10,580 nucleotides of DNA. Source: Candidatus Sericytochromatia bacterium. Its GTDB lineage: Bacteria > Cyanobacteriota > Sericytochromatia > JACMPN01. The stretch is taken from positions 1-10,580 of the forward strand of contig JACMPN010000517.1 of assembly GCA_014377495.1 (NCBI GenBank), read 5' to 3'. The notes beneath the pieces are model-generated. The model saw only the letters and a list, made by a program, of their open reading frames with translations. It was not told the origin of the DNA and did not search any database. Shown here piece by piece: positions 1 through 7,800 of this stretch (positions are counted from its first letter, which is position 1; the number at the start of each line of letters is the position of its first letter). A program made the position numbers and the translations under genes.

Positions 1-685
1 CGAGGAAGGTGGCCTGCATGTCGTGCCCCGCCGGGCCTTCGACGGTGACGATGGCGTCATGCCAGGACTCCCGGTAGGTGTCGGCGATGTTCATGCCGCC
101 GGTGATCGCCTTTTGGCCATCGGCGACGATGATCTTGCGGTGATCGACCTGGGTCGGGTTCTTCAGGGACTGGGCGGTGAAGTGGCGTACGTCGACGCCG
201 TTCTGACGCATGAAATCGAAGATCTCGGAGCCCGTCGGGCTGCCTTGCCAGTCGGCCATGACCCGCACCTTGACGCCGCTGGCGGACCGGGCAGCCAAGG
301 CTTCGGCCACGTCCCAGCTGGCCTTGTCGTCTTTGAAGATGTACATCTCGAGGTGCAGGCTCTTCTGGGCGTTGTTGATCAGGTTCATGATCTGGGGATA
401 GGCGTTGCGACCATCCACATACAGCTGCACCTTGTTGCCGGCCGTGGGGGCCATGCCGGTGATCGTGGTGATCTGGGCTTCCAAATGCTTGACGTTGAGT
501 GTCATCGGCGAACGGGCTTTGCTGATGGCACTGACGACGATGGCATCACGCTTCAACGGCACCAGGCCCGTGACGGCGCTCAAAGGCACCAGACCGGCAT
601 TGGGGACCACCTGCGCCGTCCCGGTCTTTGGACCCGGACCTGCTGGTGTCGACTGTGACTGCGTCACCCGTCCCACGTTGCTCAT
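1..685 (-). CDS. Phospholipase D-superfamily (cardiolipin synthase-like) protein, 3' end outside window
   Basis: The first 228 residues are in the window; the stop lies beyond position 1. Residues 1-80 are a Ser/Thr/Pro/Ala-rich segment with no signal peptide or membrane helix. From about residue 85 a PLD domain begins, including a strand with LHLEMYIFKDD (110-120) and GVKVRVMADW (137-146). The catalytic HxKxxxxD motif is intact at H182, K184 and D189, followed by ITGGMNI (194-200). Family members use two such motifs to form a phosphatidyl-enzyme intermediate. The second copy should lie beyond the window edge. The ATG at 685 has an AAGGA ribosome site 7 nt upstream. The likely role is phospholipid headgroup transfer or hydrolysis. 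Many PLD-like proteins have other substrates, so cardiolipin synthase is not certain, and the absence of N-terminal membrane helices argues against a classical ClsA. Confidence 0.85.
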   Translation of the reverse strand, partial: MSNVGRVTQSQSTPAGPGPKTGTAQVVPNAGLVPLSAVTGLVPLKRDAIVVSAISKARSPMTLNVKHLEAQITTITGMAPTAGNKVQLYVDGRNAYPQIMNLINNAQKSLHLEMYIFKDDKASWDVAEALAARSASGVKVRVMADWQGSPTGSEIFDFMRQNGVDVRHFTAQSLKNPTQVDHRKIIVADGQKAITGGMNIADTYRESWHDAIVTVEGPAGHDMQATFL

Positions 686-876
686 GATGTTGTCCTTCCC
701 AGACACGCTCTCTCTTTGGGCTTTATCGGGCCGACGCCCCAAACTCTTTCTTAACAGACGGCTAAGGTTCGCGGAAGAATTGGCAGTAACGCGCTTTGAG
801 GCGGTTGCCGGGGCCAAAATCCTGGTCTCGCCGAGGGGCTCCAGGCACCGGCTAGGAATCACTCAGTGCGGCCCGA

Positions 877-903
877 TTGACGGTGCCACTGGCGGCGTAT
901 GCT
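877..903 (+). promoter_or_regulatory. Possible sigma-70-type promoter for the VOC gene
   Basis: TTGACG matches the -35 consensus at 5 of 6 bases. TATGCT matches the -10 consensus at 4 of 6. The 15-base spacer is shorter than the usual 17, so this is a weak call by eye. Confidence 0.25.
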
Positions 904-955
904 TGGCGTAATTTCGGACAATCGAAAAAAATTGCCCGGTCGCTCAGCAAGCCCT

Positions 956-977
956 GGCGCACTAAAAAAGTGCTGCC
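956..977 (+). other. Leader hairpin upstream of the VOC gene
   Basis: GGC-GCACT (956-963), a loop of five A, then AGTGC-T-GCC (969-977) form an eight-pair stem with a single bulged T. There is no U-run on either strand, so it is unlikely to be an intrinsic terminator. It lies 50 nt before the start codon at 1028. A role in mRNA stability or regulation is only a guess. Confidence 0.4.
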
Positions 978-1027
978 TGTGTGCCCAGCCAAGGCTCGAC
1001 CAATGATGGCAAACGAGGAGTAGCCAC

Positions 1028-1579
1028 ATGTCTCAAAACCCCATCGCGGCAACCCCGACCGCCGTCTATACACCAGGCGCTTTCGTCTGGCACGAGCTGC
1101 AATCCAAGGACGTCGCCAAGTCCGCGGCGTTCTACACGGCGCTGCTCGGCTGGACGGTCAAGGCCGTCGACATGGGCACGATGACGTATCACCTGCTCCC
1201 CATCGGCGACAAGCAGATCGGCGGGATGCTGCCGGTGCAAGCCGCCAGCATGCCTTCGTTCTGGACAGGCGACGTGCCCGTGCCCGACGTCGACTGGGCG
1301 GCAGCGACGGCCACGGCCGCCGGCGGTCAGATCGCTGCCGGTCCGCTGGGCATCCCAAACGTCAGCCGGTTCGCCATCAGCATCGATCCGCAGGGCGCCG
1401 TCATCGCCCTGTTCAAGTCCGCCCACGGCGACCCGGCCACGGGTCGTCCGGAAGTCGGCGAGTTCTGCTGGAATAACCTGGACACGACCGACGTGGCCGC
1501 CGGTGATTTTGGCACCTTCTCCGTGATCCAGGATCCGACCGGTGCCGTCATCTCGCTCTTCCAGGGCAACGAAGGCTAG
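1028..1579 (+). CDS. VOC-superfamily (glyoxalase/bleomycin-resistance-like) protein with a collapsed second domain
   Basis: This 183-residue protein has an ATG start with GAGGAG 7 nt upstream. Residues 18-130 form a complete VOC unit: FVWHEL (19-24), AAFYTALLGW (33-42), IGGMLPV (64-70), then VPVPDVDWAAATATAAGG and RFAISIDPQGAVIALFK (114-130). Related proteins, about 250-270 residues, carry two such units in tandem. Here the second unit keeps only its first strand (EFCWNNLDTTDVA, 145-157) and its last strand (FSVIQDPTGAVISLF, 164-178). The roughly 80 residues that should lie between are missing, with the reading frame intact. VOC proteins bind metals and small ligands (glyoxalases, dioxygenases, antibiotic-binding proteins), and the substrate here cannot be told. 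It is followed by a methyltransferase gene after 179 bases and is probably a separate unit. It may be functional as a one-domain protein or a homodimer. Confidence 0.88.
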   Translation: MSQNPIAATPTAVYTPGAFVWHELQSKDVAKSAAFYTALLGWTVKAVDMGTMTYHLLPIGDKQIGGMLPVQAASMPSFWTGDVPVPDVDWAAATATAAGGQIAAGPLGIPNVSRFAISIDPQGAVIALFKSAHGDPATGRPEVGEFCWNNLDTTDVAAGDFGTFSVIQDPTGAVISLFQGNEG

Positions 1580-1758
1580 TCACACAGGTGGTCCGGGCGT
1601 CACTGCACCAGGCAGCGGCGCCCGTTTGCGTCGCCACTTGGGTTACTGGGTTGCAGGCTCCCCGGCACCGCGTCCGTCTGCGACAATGCCAGCACAGCAC
1701 CGCACACGTCGCCAGAGGCCCTTTCGGCCCGGACCGACCACCATCCCACGAGGGCCCC

Positions 1759-2769
1759 ATGGACCAACCCACCGCCAACAACGTCACCCCGACCGCCCCC
1801 ACGGGCCGCCAGCGTTTTAGCCTCTTCCACGGCGACGACAACGGGGACGCCCTGAAACAGTGGCTGGCGCCCTATGCGGACCAGTTCATCGGCCGCAAAC
1901 ATGTCCTGGACATCGGCTGCGGACCCGGGTACTTTCTCGAACTGCTCGCCGATCGGTCTGTGCCGGCCTTGGGCATCGACTTTGATCCGGCGATGGTCGC
2001 TTTCTGTCAGGAAAAGGGCCTGAAGGCCGTCGTTGCCGACGCCCGCAGCCTGACCAGCTGGACCAAACAGTTCGACGCCATCCACGCCGGCCACATCATC
2101 GAGCACATGGACGGCGAGACGGCCGTGGCCTTCCTGGAGCAGTGCGCGACGGCTCTGCGGCCCGGCGGCCTGCTGATTTTGCGCACGCCGAACTGGGAAA
2201 ACGACACGGTGCGCCATGGGGCCTTCTGGCTGGACCACACCCATGTCCGGCCCTATCCGCTGCCGTTGCTGGAACAGATCCTCCTCGACCTGGACTTCCG
2301 GATACGCTCGGCCGGCTCCGAACCGCGGGGGCAAAACGACCTCTACATGATCGCCACCAAACTGAGTCCCCCCAGCCCCAGCAACCTCCACATCGAGGGC
2401 CTGCTGGGCTACAACCTGCTGCTCACCGCCGACCGGGATCAGCCGTGGGCCGAAGCCCTGAAGACGTACTACAGCACCTTCTCGTCCACGGACGACATCA
2501 GCCTGTTGATCTATCCCGTGCCGGACAGCGGGATCACCCTGGCCACCGTCGGCAATGCCTTTGCCCAACTCGGCCTCGATCCCCAAAAGGGTCCAAGCGT
2601 CGTCGTCATTCCCCAGGAGATCGATGACGCCATGGCGCATGGCCTGGCCACCGTCGTGCAGGGCCGTCTCGCCACAGGCACCTCGGCCTCGCCCTGGCCT
2701 GAAGAACCCCTGCCCCTGATCGAGCCGACGGCCGAATCCATGACAGCCGCCTATCTCGACCGCCCGTAA
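1759..2769 (+). CDS. SAM-dependent class I methyltransferase with extra C-terminal domain
   Basis: 336 residues. The frame stays open upstream to 1588, but the ATG at 1759 is preferred: GAGGG lies 4 nt before it, and the translated upstream stretch does not look like protein. SAM-binding motif I is VLDIGCGPG (49-57). The acidic residue at the end of strand 2 is D74 in LGIDFDP. HIIEHM (112-117) and ALRPGGLLILRTPN (132-145) match the later motifs of the Methyltransf_11/25/ubiE-like group. Residues about 195-336 form a second region with SLLIYPVP and GPSVVVIPQEI. From memory it resembles the small alpha/beta domain appended to some bacterial glycosyltransferases and methyltransferases that act on surface glycans, where a phrase like 'AFSPDDDVTLVL' recurs. 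The substrate is unknown. The EamA gene starts within 8-38 nt of the stop, so the two are probably co-transcribed. Confidence 0.88.
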   Translation: MDQPTANNVTPTAPTGRQRFSLFHGDDNGDALKQWLAPYADQFIGRKHVLDIGCGPGYFLELLADRSVPALGIDFDPAMVAFCQEKGLKAVVADARSLTSWTKQFDAIHAGHIIEHMDGETAVAFLEQCATALRPGGLLILRTPNWENDTVRHGAFWLDHTHVRPYPLPLLEQILLDLDFRIRSAGSEPRGQNDLYMIATKLSPPSPSNLHIEGLLGYNLLLTADRDQPWAEALKTYYSTFSSTDDISLLIYPVPDSGITLATVGNAFAQLGLDPQKGPSVVVIPQEIDDAMAHGLATVVQGRLATGTSASPWPEEPLPLIEPTAESMTAAYLDRP

Positions 2770-2807
2770 GGTCTTGTTTGGGGACCCTGAGGTTTTTTAA
2801 ACACCGC

Positions 2808-3758
2808 ATGCGCGACACTCCCGACGGTCCTTCACGTCTGGCCCTGGCCGTGGCCCTGGGGACGGTATACGTCATCTGGGGCTCGACCTATCTGGCCATC
2901 CGGATCGCCGTCCAGGGCATGCCTCCCTTTGTCGGGGCCGCGCTGCGCTTCTGGTCGGCCGGCCTGATCCTGATGGTCCTGGGCGCCGTCAACCGCCATG
3001 CCCGGCCGACCCGGATCCAGGCCGCCGGCGCCGGGCTGGTGGGTCTGTTTTTCCTGCTGGGCGGCAACGGCGGCATTGTCTGGGCGGAACAGTACCTGTC
3101 CTCCGGCATGGCGGCGCTGATCCAGGCCACCACGCCATTGTGGGTGTTGATCATCGAGGCGGCCCTCCCCGGTGGTGCCCGCCCCAGCCTGATCAGCAGT
3201 CTCGGCACGGCCCTCGGCTTTGCCGGGGTGGGCATGCTGATCTGGCCGTCGTTGCAGTCCGGCAGCCAGGGCGGTCCCCTGTTTGCCCAGGTCGTCCTGC
3301 TCGCCGCCGCCGTGTCCTGGGCCTGTGGCACGATTGTCGGCCGCCGGGTCGCCATCCCCAGCTCTGCCCTTTACAACACAGGCATCGCCAATCTCGTCGG
3401 CGCCACGGCCCTGGCCGGCCTGGCCGCCTGGCAGGGCGAGTGGGGCCATGTCCACTGGGCGGCGGTACCGTCCAGCGCCTGGTGGGCGCTCGCCTACCTG
3501 ACCATTTTTGGGTCCTGCATCGGGTTTTCGGCCGTCACCTGGCTGGTGCGCAATGCCAAGCCACACATCGCCACGACCTATGCCTTCGTCAATCCGGCTG
3601 TCGCCGTGGCCCTCGGCGCCCTGTTTCTGCACGAACCGCTGCAGGCCAGCACGGTCGGCGGGGCTATGGTGATCATCCTGGCCGTCACCATGGTCATCCT
3701 GGGCAGCCGCAAGCGGACAGTCCCGCTACAGCCGGTGACTATGAAAGAACGTGGCTGA
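2808..3758 (+). CDS. EamA/DMT-family drug and metabolite exporter, YedA-like
   Basis: An integral inner-membrane protein of 316 residues with about ten hydrophobic helices in two EamA repeats (about 11-135 and 150-295). The signature WGSTYLAIR starts at residue 24, and YAFVNPAVAVALG begins at 258 with HEPL after it. The order of motifs (IWGSTY, GNGG..WAEQ..SSGMAALI, SWACGTIVGRR, YLTIFGSCIGF, TYAFVNP) follows E. coli YedA closely. Family members export amino acids or small metabolites, and the substrate cannot be inferred. The start is uncertain. ATG 2808 has only a distant GAGG (15 nt). A TTG at 2778 has AAGG 6 nt upstream, overlapping the stop of the preceding gene, and would add ten residues. 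Translational coupling with the methyltransferase is plausible. Confidence 0.88.
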   Translation: MRDTPDGPSRLALAVALGTVYVIWGSTYLAIRIAVQGMPPFVGAALRFWSAGLILMVLGAVNRHARPTRIQAAGAGLVGLFFLLGGNGGIVWAEQYLSSGMAALIQATTPLWVLIIEAALPGGARPSLISSLGTALGFAGVGMLIWPSLQSGSQGGPLFAQVVLLAAAVSWACGTIVGRRVAIPSSALYNTGIANLVGATALAGLAAWQGEWGHVHWAAVPSSAWWALAYLTIFGSCIGFSAVTWLVRNAKPHIATTYAFVNPAVAVALGALFLHEPLQASTVGGAMVIILAVTMVILGSRKRTVPLQPVTMKERG

Positions 3759-3787
3759 AGACATATCCACGGCACCCGGGCCTCGCA

Positions 3788-3803
3788 TGTTTCACGTGAA
3801 ACG
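3788..3803. promoter_or_regulatory. parS: parS centromere-like site (ParB/Spo0J binding)
   Basis: TGTTTCACGTGAAACG matches the Bacillus subtilis-type parS consensus TGTTTCACGTGAAACA at 15 of 16 bases. Its inner 14 bases (3789-3802) are a perfect palindrome. The element is conserved over most bacterial phyla. It is where ParB loads and spreads, recruiting SMC and allowing ParA-driven origin segregation. It sits in the 74-bp gap between the exporter stop and the small membrane-protein gene. No parA or parB gene is present in the window. A chance 14-base exact match in 10 kb is very unlikely. Confidence 0.9.
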
Positions 3804-3821
3804 TCGGCCCCGCCAAACTGT

Positions 3822-3827
3822 AAGGGG
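3822..3827 (+). promoter_or_regulatory. Ribosome binding site deciding a TTG start
   Basis: AAGGGG lies 5 nt before the TTG at 3833. This is the main evidence that the short hydrophobic frame 3833-4000 is translated and that TTG rather than an internal ATG is its start. Confidence 0.6.
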
Positions 3828-3832
3828 ATCGC

Positions 3833-4000
3833 TTGCCGACACTGCTCAGCCTATTCACGTCGTCGATCGCCGGTTTCGCCGCCCACGCCTTGGTCGGTGA
3901 TTACCTGTCGACCATGGCGGATTTTCTCGTCTCCACGGCCGTCAGCGGCGCCGTTTATGTCGCGTCCCTCGTGTATCTTCAGCGCCTGCGGGGCGATTAG
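3833..4000 (+). CDS. Small (55-residue) hydrophobic membrane protein, unknown function
   Basis: The frame starts at TTG with a strong AAGGGG site 5 nt upstream and ends at TAG 3998-4000. Residues 2-21 (PTLLSLFTSSIAGFAAHALV) and about 31-49 (FLVSTAVSGAVYVASLVYL) are hydrophobic. They are separated by GDYLSTMAD, and a short basic tail RLRGD follows, so it is likely a two-helix hairpin with the C-terminus in the cytoplasm. The gene starts 29 bases after the parS site and ends 4 bases before the stop of the convergent J-domain gene. I do not recognise the family. A few dozen hydrophobic residues can arise by chance in GC-rich DNA. The ribosome site, the clean stop and the tight fit between neighbours favour a real gene. 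Confidence 0.6.
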   Translation: MPTLLSLFTSSIAGFAAHALVGDYLSTMADFLVSTAVSGAVYVASLVYLQRLRGD

Positions 4001-4004
4001 GCAG

Positions 4005-4766
4005 TCAGGTTTCGCCCATCAGGCGCTGGTAGGCGGCGTGCATCTGCTTGAACCGGCGCTCATCGCCGTTGACATCAGGGTGGTGCAGCTTGGCGGCATC
4101 CCGATAGGCCCGTCTGATCGTCGCCTCGTCGGCTTCGACGTCGATGCCGAGGATGTCGTAGTCCGTCAGGGTCGCCACTTCCCGACGGGAACTGATGTAC
4201 ATGCGGCGGTAGGTCGCATCGATCCAGGCCGGTGCATCGGCCGACCGGGTCTTGTCCCGGGCGAGGAGGGCCGCCTCCACCCGGGCAAACCAGGTCATGC
4301 GGGCCTTGCGACCCATCTCCAGCCACGCTTCGATCGTCTCCACCGTGCGCATGCAGGCGAGCTTCTGGTCGGCATCACTGAGGGCTCTGCCGTTGCCCAT
4401 TTCCCGGAGGGCCTTCAGCCGCTCCCGGTCCTCGGCGGCTACCTGCAGGCGCAACAGGTCCAGCTCACGCCGGGCCTGTCCCGATTCCTTCTGCTCGACG
4501 AAAAACGTCGCCCGGACGGCATCCAGGAGGGCCATCAGGGGCACGCTCACCCCGTCGGGCAGGGCTGAAACGTCGGCCTTGTTGATGGCCAGGCCGCTGC
4601 GGATATTGGCGGCGATCCGGCGGGCCTGACGGCCCTCCATGTCCGGCCGGTGCTGGCCGAGGAATGCCGCCAGGGCCTGCACCTCCGGCTTGTGGCCACT
4701 CAAATGGGCGAGCAGCGTGCGCCAGCCTTCTTCAGCCGGTGCTTTCGATCGTTTTACCGCTGCCAT
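4005..4766 (-). CDS. Protein with C-terminal J-domain (DnaJ-like, class C)
   Basis: 253 residues from the ATG at 4766, chosen because GGGAG lies 7 nt upstream; an in-frame TTG at 4793 lacks this. The last 52 residues (202-253) are a compact J-domain: DYDILGIDVEADEATIRRAYR, then the essential HPD tripeptide at 229-231 and FKQMHAAYQRLM. J-domains stimulate the ATPase of a DnaK/Hsp70 partner. There is no Gly/Phe region or zinc-finger domain, so it is a class C co-chaperone whose remaining part should choose the client. The N-terminal 200 residues are charged and mostly helical, with possible coiled-coil around 90-130, and contain no membrane helix; I do not recognise them. The gene follows the barrel gene after 63 nt without a visible terminator, so co-transcription is likely. 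Confidence 0.85.
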   Translation of the reverse strand: MAAVKRSKAPAEEGWRTLLAHLSGHKPEVQALAAFLGQHRPDMEGRQARRIAANIRSGLAINKADVSALPDGVSVPLMALLDAVRATFFVEQKESGQARRELDLLRLQVAAEDRERLKALREMGNGRALSDADQKLACMRTVETIEAWLEMGRKARMTWFARVEAALLARDKTRSADAPAWIDATYRRMYISSRREVATLTDYDILGIDVEADEATIRRAYRDAAKLHHPDVNGDERRFKQMHAAYQRLMGET

Positions 4767-4773
4767 CCCGATT

Positions 4774-4778
4774 CTCCC
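4774..4778 (-). promoter_or_regulatory. Ribosome binding site fixing the J-domain gene start
   Basis: On the minus strand GGGAG is separated from the ATG at 4766 by 7 nt. This favours that ATG over the in-frame TTG at 4793. Confidence 0.6.
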
Positions 4779-4829
4779 GGACACGTATGCCAAATCCCGA
4801 CAACCAACCCTGTGGCGACGTCACCCTGT

Positions 4830-7800
4830 TCAGTAAAGCACGCCCCACTGCGGCTTCCAGACGCCGCCATAGGAAAGACCGATGGTGGGATTGACGCTGA
4901 GGCCCCAGGAATCCTGCGGTGCGGCCTGTCCGCGATACACAAGACCCGTCAACCCCAGGGTCAGGTTCAGGTTCTGCCAGATGGGCACGATCAGGGCCGC
5001 GCTCAGGTCCCCCAGAAAGCCCAGCTGATCCGGCGTCGGCGTCCCCACGGTCATGTAGTAGCGCAGATCGGCGCCCACCTTCACCTTGATGGGAAACTGA
5101 TTGCTGAGGGCCCGCTCGAACCCGGTCGCCAACTGCAGACCGGGACGGAACAGCTTGGCCTGCAGGTCATAACGACCGATCACACCGAGCTTGATGTCAG
5201 ACCAGGCACCACCCGGTGAGACGACCAGCCCGGCGATGCCGTCAAAGTCCTGCTGCAGGGCGTTGGCCATATTGGTCGTCGCATTCGTCGAGGGCGAAAA
5301 CTCCGTGTCGTAACTGGCCAGCAGGTAAGGCGTCAGCTGGACCGCCCCGTTCTCGAAGGGCAGCCGCCACAACGTCAGCCGCAGCTCGCTGCTGAACACG
5401 AGATCGTCGGCGGTTTCCTGCACTTTGTCGACGAACCCGATCTGCCGGTATAGGGCCTTGATCCGGCTCGTCCAGCTCACCGCTTCGGAGGAGTAGTTGA
5501 GGGCCAGCTTGCCGGACCCACCGACGGCCGCGTTGTTCTGGGTGTTGATCCGGGCATTGCGGACCTGGCTGTAGGGCGTCTGGTTCACGTTCTGGATGCT
5601 CAGGGCGTCGGCGCCCACGTCCTCCAGGCTGATCGCCCAGCGGGGCTCCAGGGCCGAGCCGTCATCGTTCAGCCAGCGGCTGAAACGCGCCTGCGCGCTG
5701 TCCGGATAGCCGGGGGTCTTCAGGCGCTGACCCTCCAGCACGCCCAGGACGAGGGGCCGCAGGTCCCCGATCGGCCGGGCCGCCTTGCGGAGCGGGTCGA
5801 ACACGGCCGCAAACCGGGCATTGTCGAGCAACCGGTCGGAGACGATGGCGACGTAGCGTTCATTGCCGGTGAGGCTGCGACCACCCACCTTGGCCACGGC
5901 CGGGTCGTACCCGGCCCCGACGATGGTGTGGAATGAGGCGTCGAGATCCGTCAACTGCTGCAGCTGGGTGCCCGTCAGCTCGGTCCGGTACAGCCGGTCG
6001 TCGCCGGCCAACCAGCCGGCGACCATATACGCCGGGATCTGCCCGACGACGTTGGTGAACATGGCCAGCTTGGGCAGCAGGACCACTTCCACCCCCAGGC
6101 GTTCCCGGACTATGCCGGCCGCCATGCGGGTCCACTGGGCGCCCGAGTACATGCGCCATTTCATCATGTCGCCCGACTCCATGGTGGCGCCGCCGCCGAG
6201 GGTGCGCACGTCGGGCAGCATCCCGTAGTCGAGGTTCTTTTCCACGTCGTCGTGCAGGTCGACGACGTGCCAGCCGAGGCGCGGATCGCCCGGCTGATCA
6301 TCGCCGATGCGCCGGGCCTCATGGTTCACGGAAAGCAGGTAGGTGTGGCGATAGTCCCTGTCCAGGAGCAGGCGGACCCGGCCGACCCGGTAGGGCCGCG
6401 GGCAGACGGTCAGGGGCGCTATCGGGTGGCGGGCCTCAGCTGGCCAGTCGTAGCGCACGGTCTCGGTAAAGCTCTGATCGGTGGCCACGAGCTTGGCGCC
6501 ACCGACGATGAGGCTGACGTCGGTCAGCTTCGTTTCCAGCAGCTCCAGCGCCGCATGGCTCATGTCCGTGATGACGATGATCGTCCCGATGCCCTGCCTG
6601 CGCAGCTCGGCCACGGCCTTTTTGGCGGCGGCGACGGGCTCCTCGACCTTCCAGCCGGCATCGAGCTTGGCCACGCCCGCATCCCGCAGCCCCTCCCGGT
6701 CCACGACCCCGACAATGCCCACCCGTGTCCCCTGGGTCTCGATGATCCGATAGGGCGGCAAAATGATCTCGGGATCCGGGGCCAGCACGTTGGCCGCCAC
6801 CAGCGGCACATCCCGGCTGAAGCGGCTGAGCTGGGACTTGGGCAGGCGCAGCTCGGCCTGGGAGGGCAGAAATGCCGCATAGGGCAGGGTTTTGATCGTC
6901 TCCCAACTCTCCTTGCGGGCCGCGTCGCTGGCTGCCGAGCGCGGCCGGTCGAGCGTGTTGCCGATGCCGACCAGCAGGGACATGGGACGATCGGCAACCA
7001 TGCGCCGGAGCATGCCGATGCGCCGGTCCCAGGTGCCCAGCTGGCGGGCCAGCATGATCAGGCGGGCTTCCTGTTTGTTGTGTTTCAGGCGGCCTTGCAC
7101 GCCCAGGAGGGGCTCCCAACGGTAGGCATCCGAGAGATCCAGGTCCACCGGGCGCGGGGCGATCGCGTGGGCGCCCGCCGGGCCGTCCGACGCAGCCGCA
7201 GACCGGTCCGACGCGGTGGCGGCATCCGACGCAGGGGCGGCCAGGCTGGCGGCCACCGCATCGGAAGCCGCCATTGGCCGGTCGACACCCGTGGCCCACA
7301 GCTCGCTCTGGAAGTCGGGAGGCGGGGTGGCCGGACGCCGCCAGCCCTCATCGCGGACAAGCCACAACCGGTCACCATCGGCGTTGACGACGGGCCGCAC
7401 CGTCGCCCAGTGCTGGTCCAGATCCGGAAAATGGGGTGGCTCGCCGTTCGCCGCCAACAACGCTGCCATCACCCAGCTCTCCCGGCTGGGCGGCCACTGC
7501 AGGAAATGGCCGTAACTGCTCTGTCCGTAGGCCGCCGTTGCCGGGGCCCCGATCCGGAGGGGGCGTTTTGTGAAAAAGGCCTGGAACCGGCCTTTGGTGA
7601 GCCGGCCGTCCGGATCCATCAGCGTGTAGGGGCCCTGGCGGTACGCCGGCAGGTGCAGTGCCACGTCACTGAGCTCCCAATCCGGCAGGCCGGCGAAGAG
7701 GTCGACCTCTTCCAAAGCGAGATAGGATCCCGTGATGCCACCTTCATTGCCGGTGTAGATGACATCGATCGGCACCTGGGCCGCAAACGCCGTGACCGAA

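Larger units (their letters stand above)
686..1027. other. Divergent intergenic region, no gene seen
   Basis: These 342 bases separate two divergently transcribed genes and must hold both promoters. No convincing ORF with a ribosome site was found on either strand. On the plus strand a TTGACG (877-882) followed after 15 bases by TATGCT (898-903) is a possible but sub-optimally spaced promoter for the gene at 1028. It would leave a leader of more than 100 nt. A hairpin near 956-977 lies in that leader. No minus-strand promoter for the PLD gene could be assigned with confidence. Confidence 0.6.

Noticed and set aside
745..760. TTTCTTAAC-like sequence also found near 9480-9492 on the other strand
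   Set aside because: The match is about ten AT-rich bases, lies in opposite orientation relative to the two downstream genes and is not enough to call a shared regulatory site.
1588..1758. Earlier GTG start of the methyltransferase frame
   Set aside because: The upstream 57 codons look like translated non-coding DNA, and the ATG at 1759 has its own GAGGG site and begins a normal methyltransferase N-terminus.
1730..1758. Possible terminator or operator before the methyltransferase gene (GGCC-CTTTC-GGCC)
   Set aside because: A four-pair stem with no U-run is expected by chance in DNA this GC-rich.
1600..2640. 346-codon minus-strand frame opposite the methyltransferase
   Set aside because: Composition (Gly, Arg, Val, Gln) and lack of any motif mark it as a shadow; the plus strand has clear SAM motifs.
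4814..4825. Near-palindrome GGCGACGTCACC between the barrel and J-domain genes
   Set aside because: It is short, imperfect and has no U-run, so it supports neither a terminator nor a named operator.
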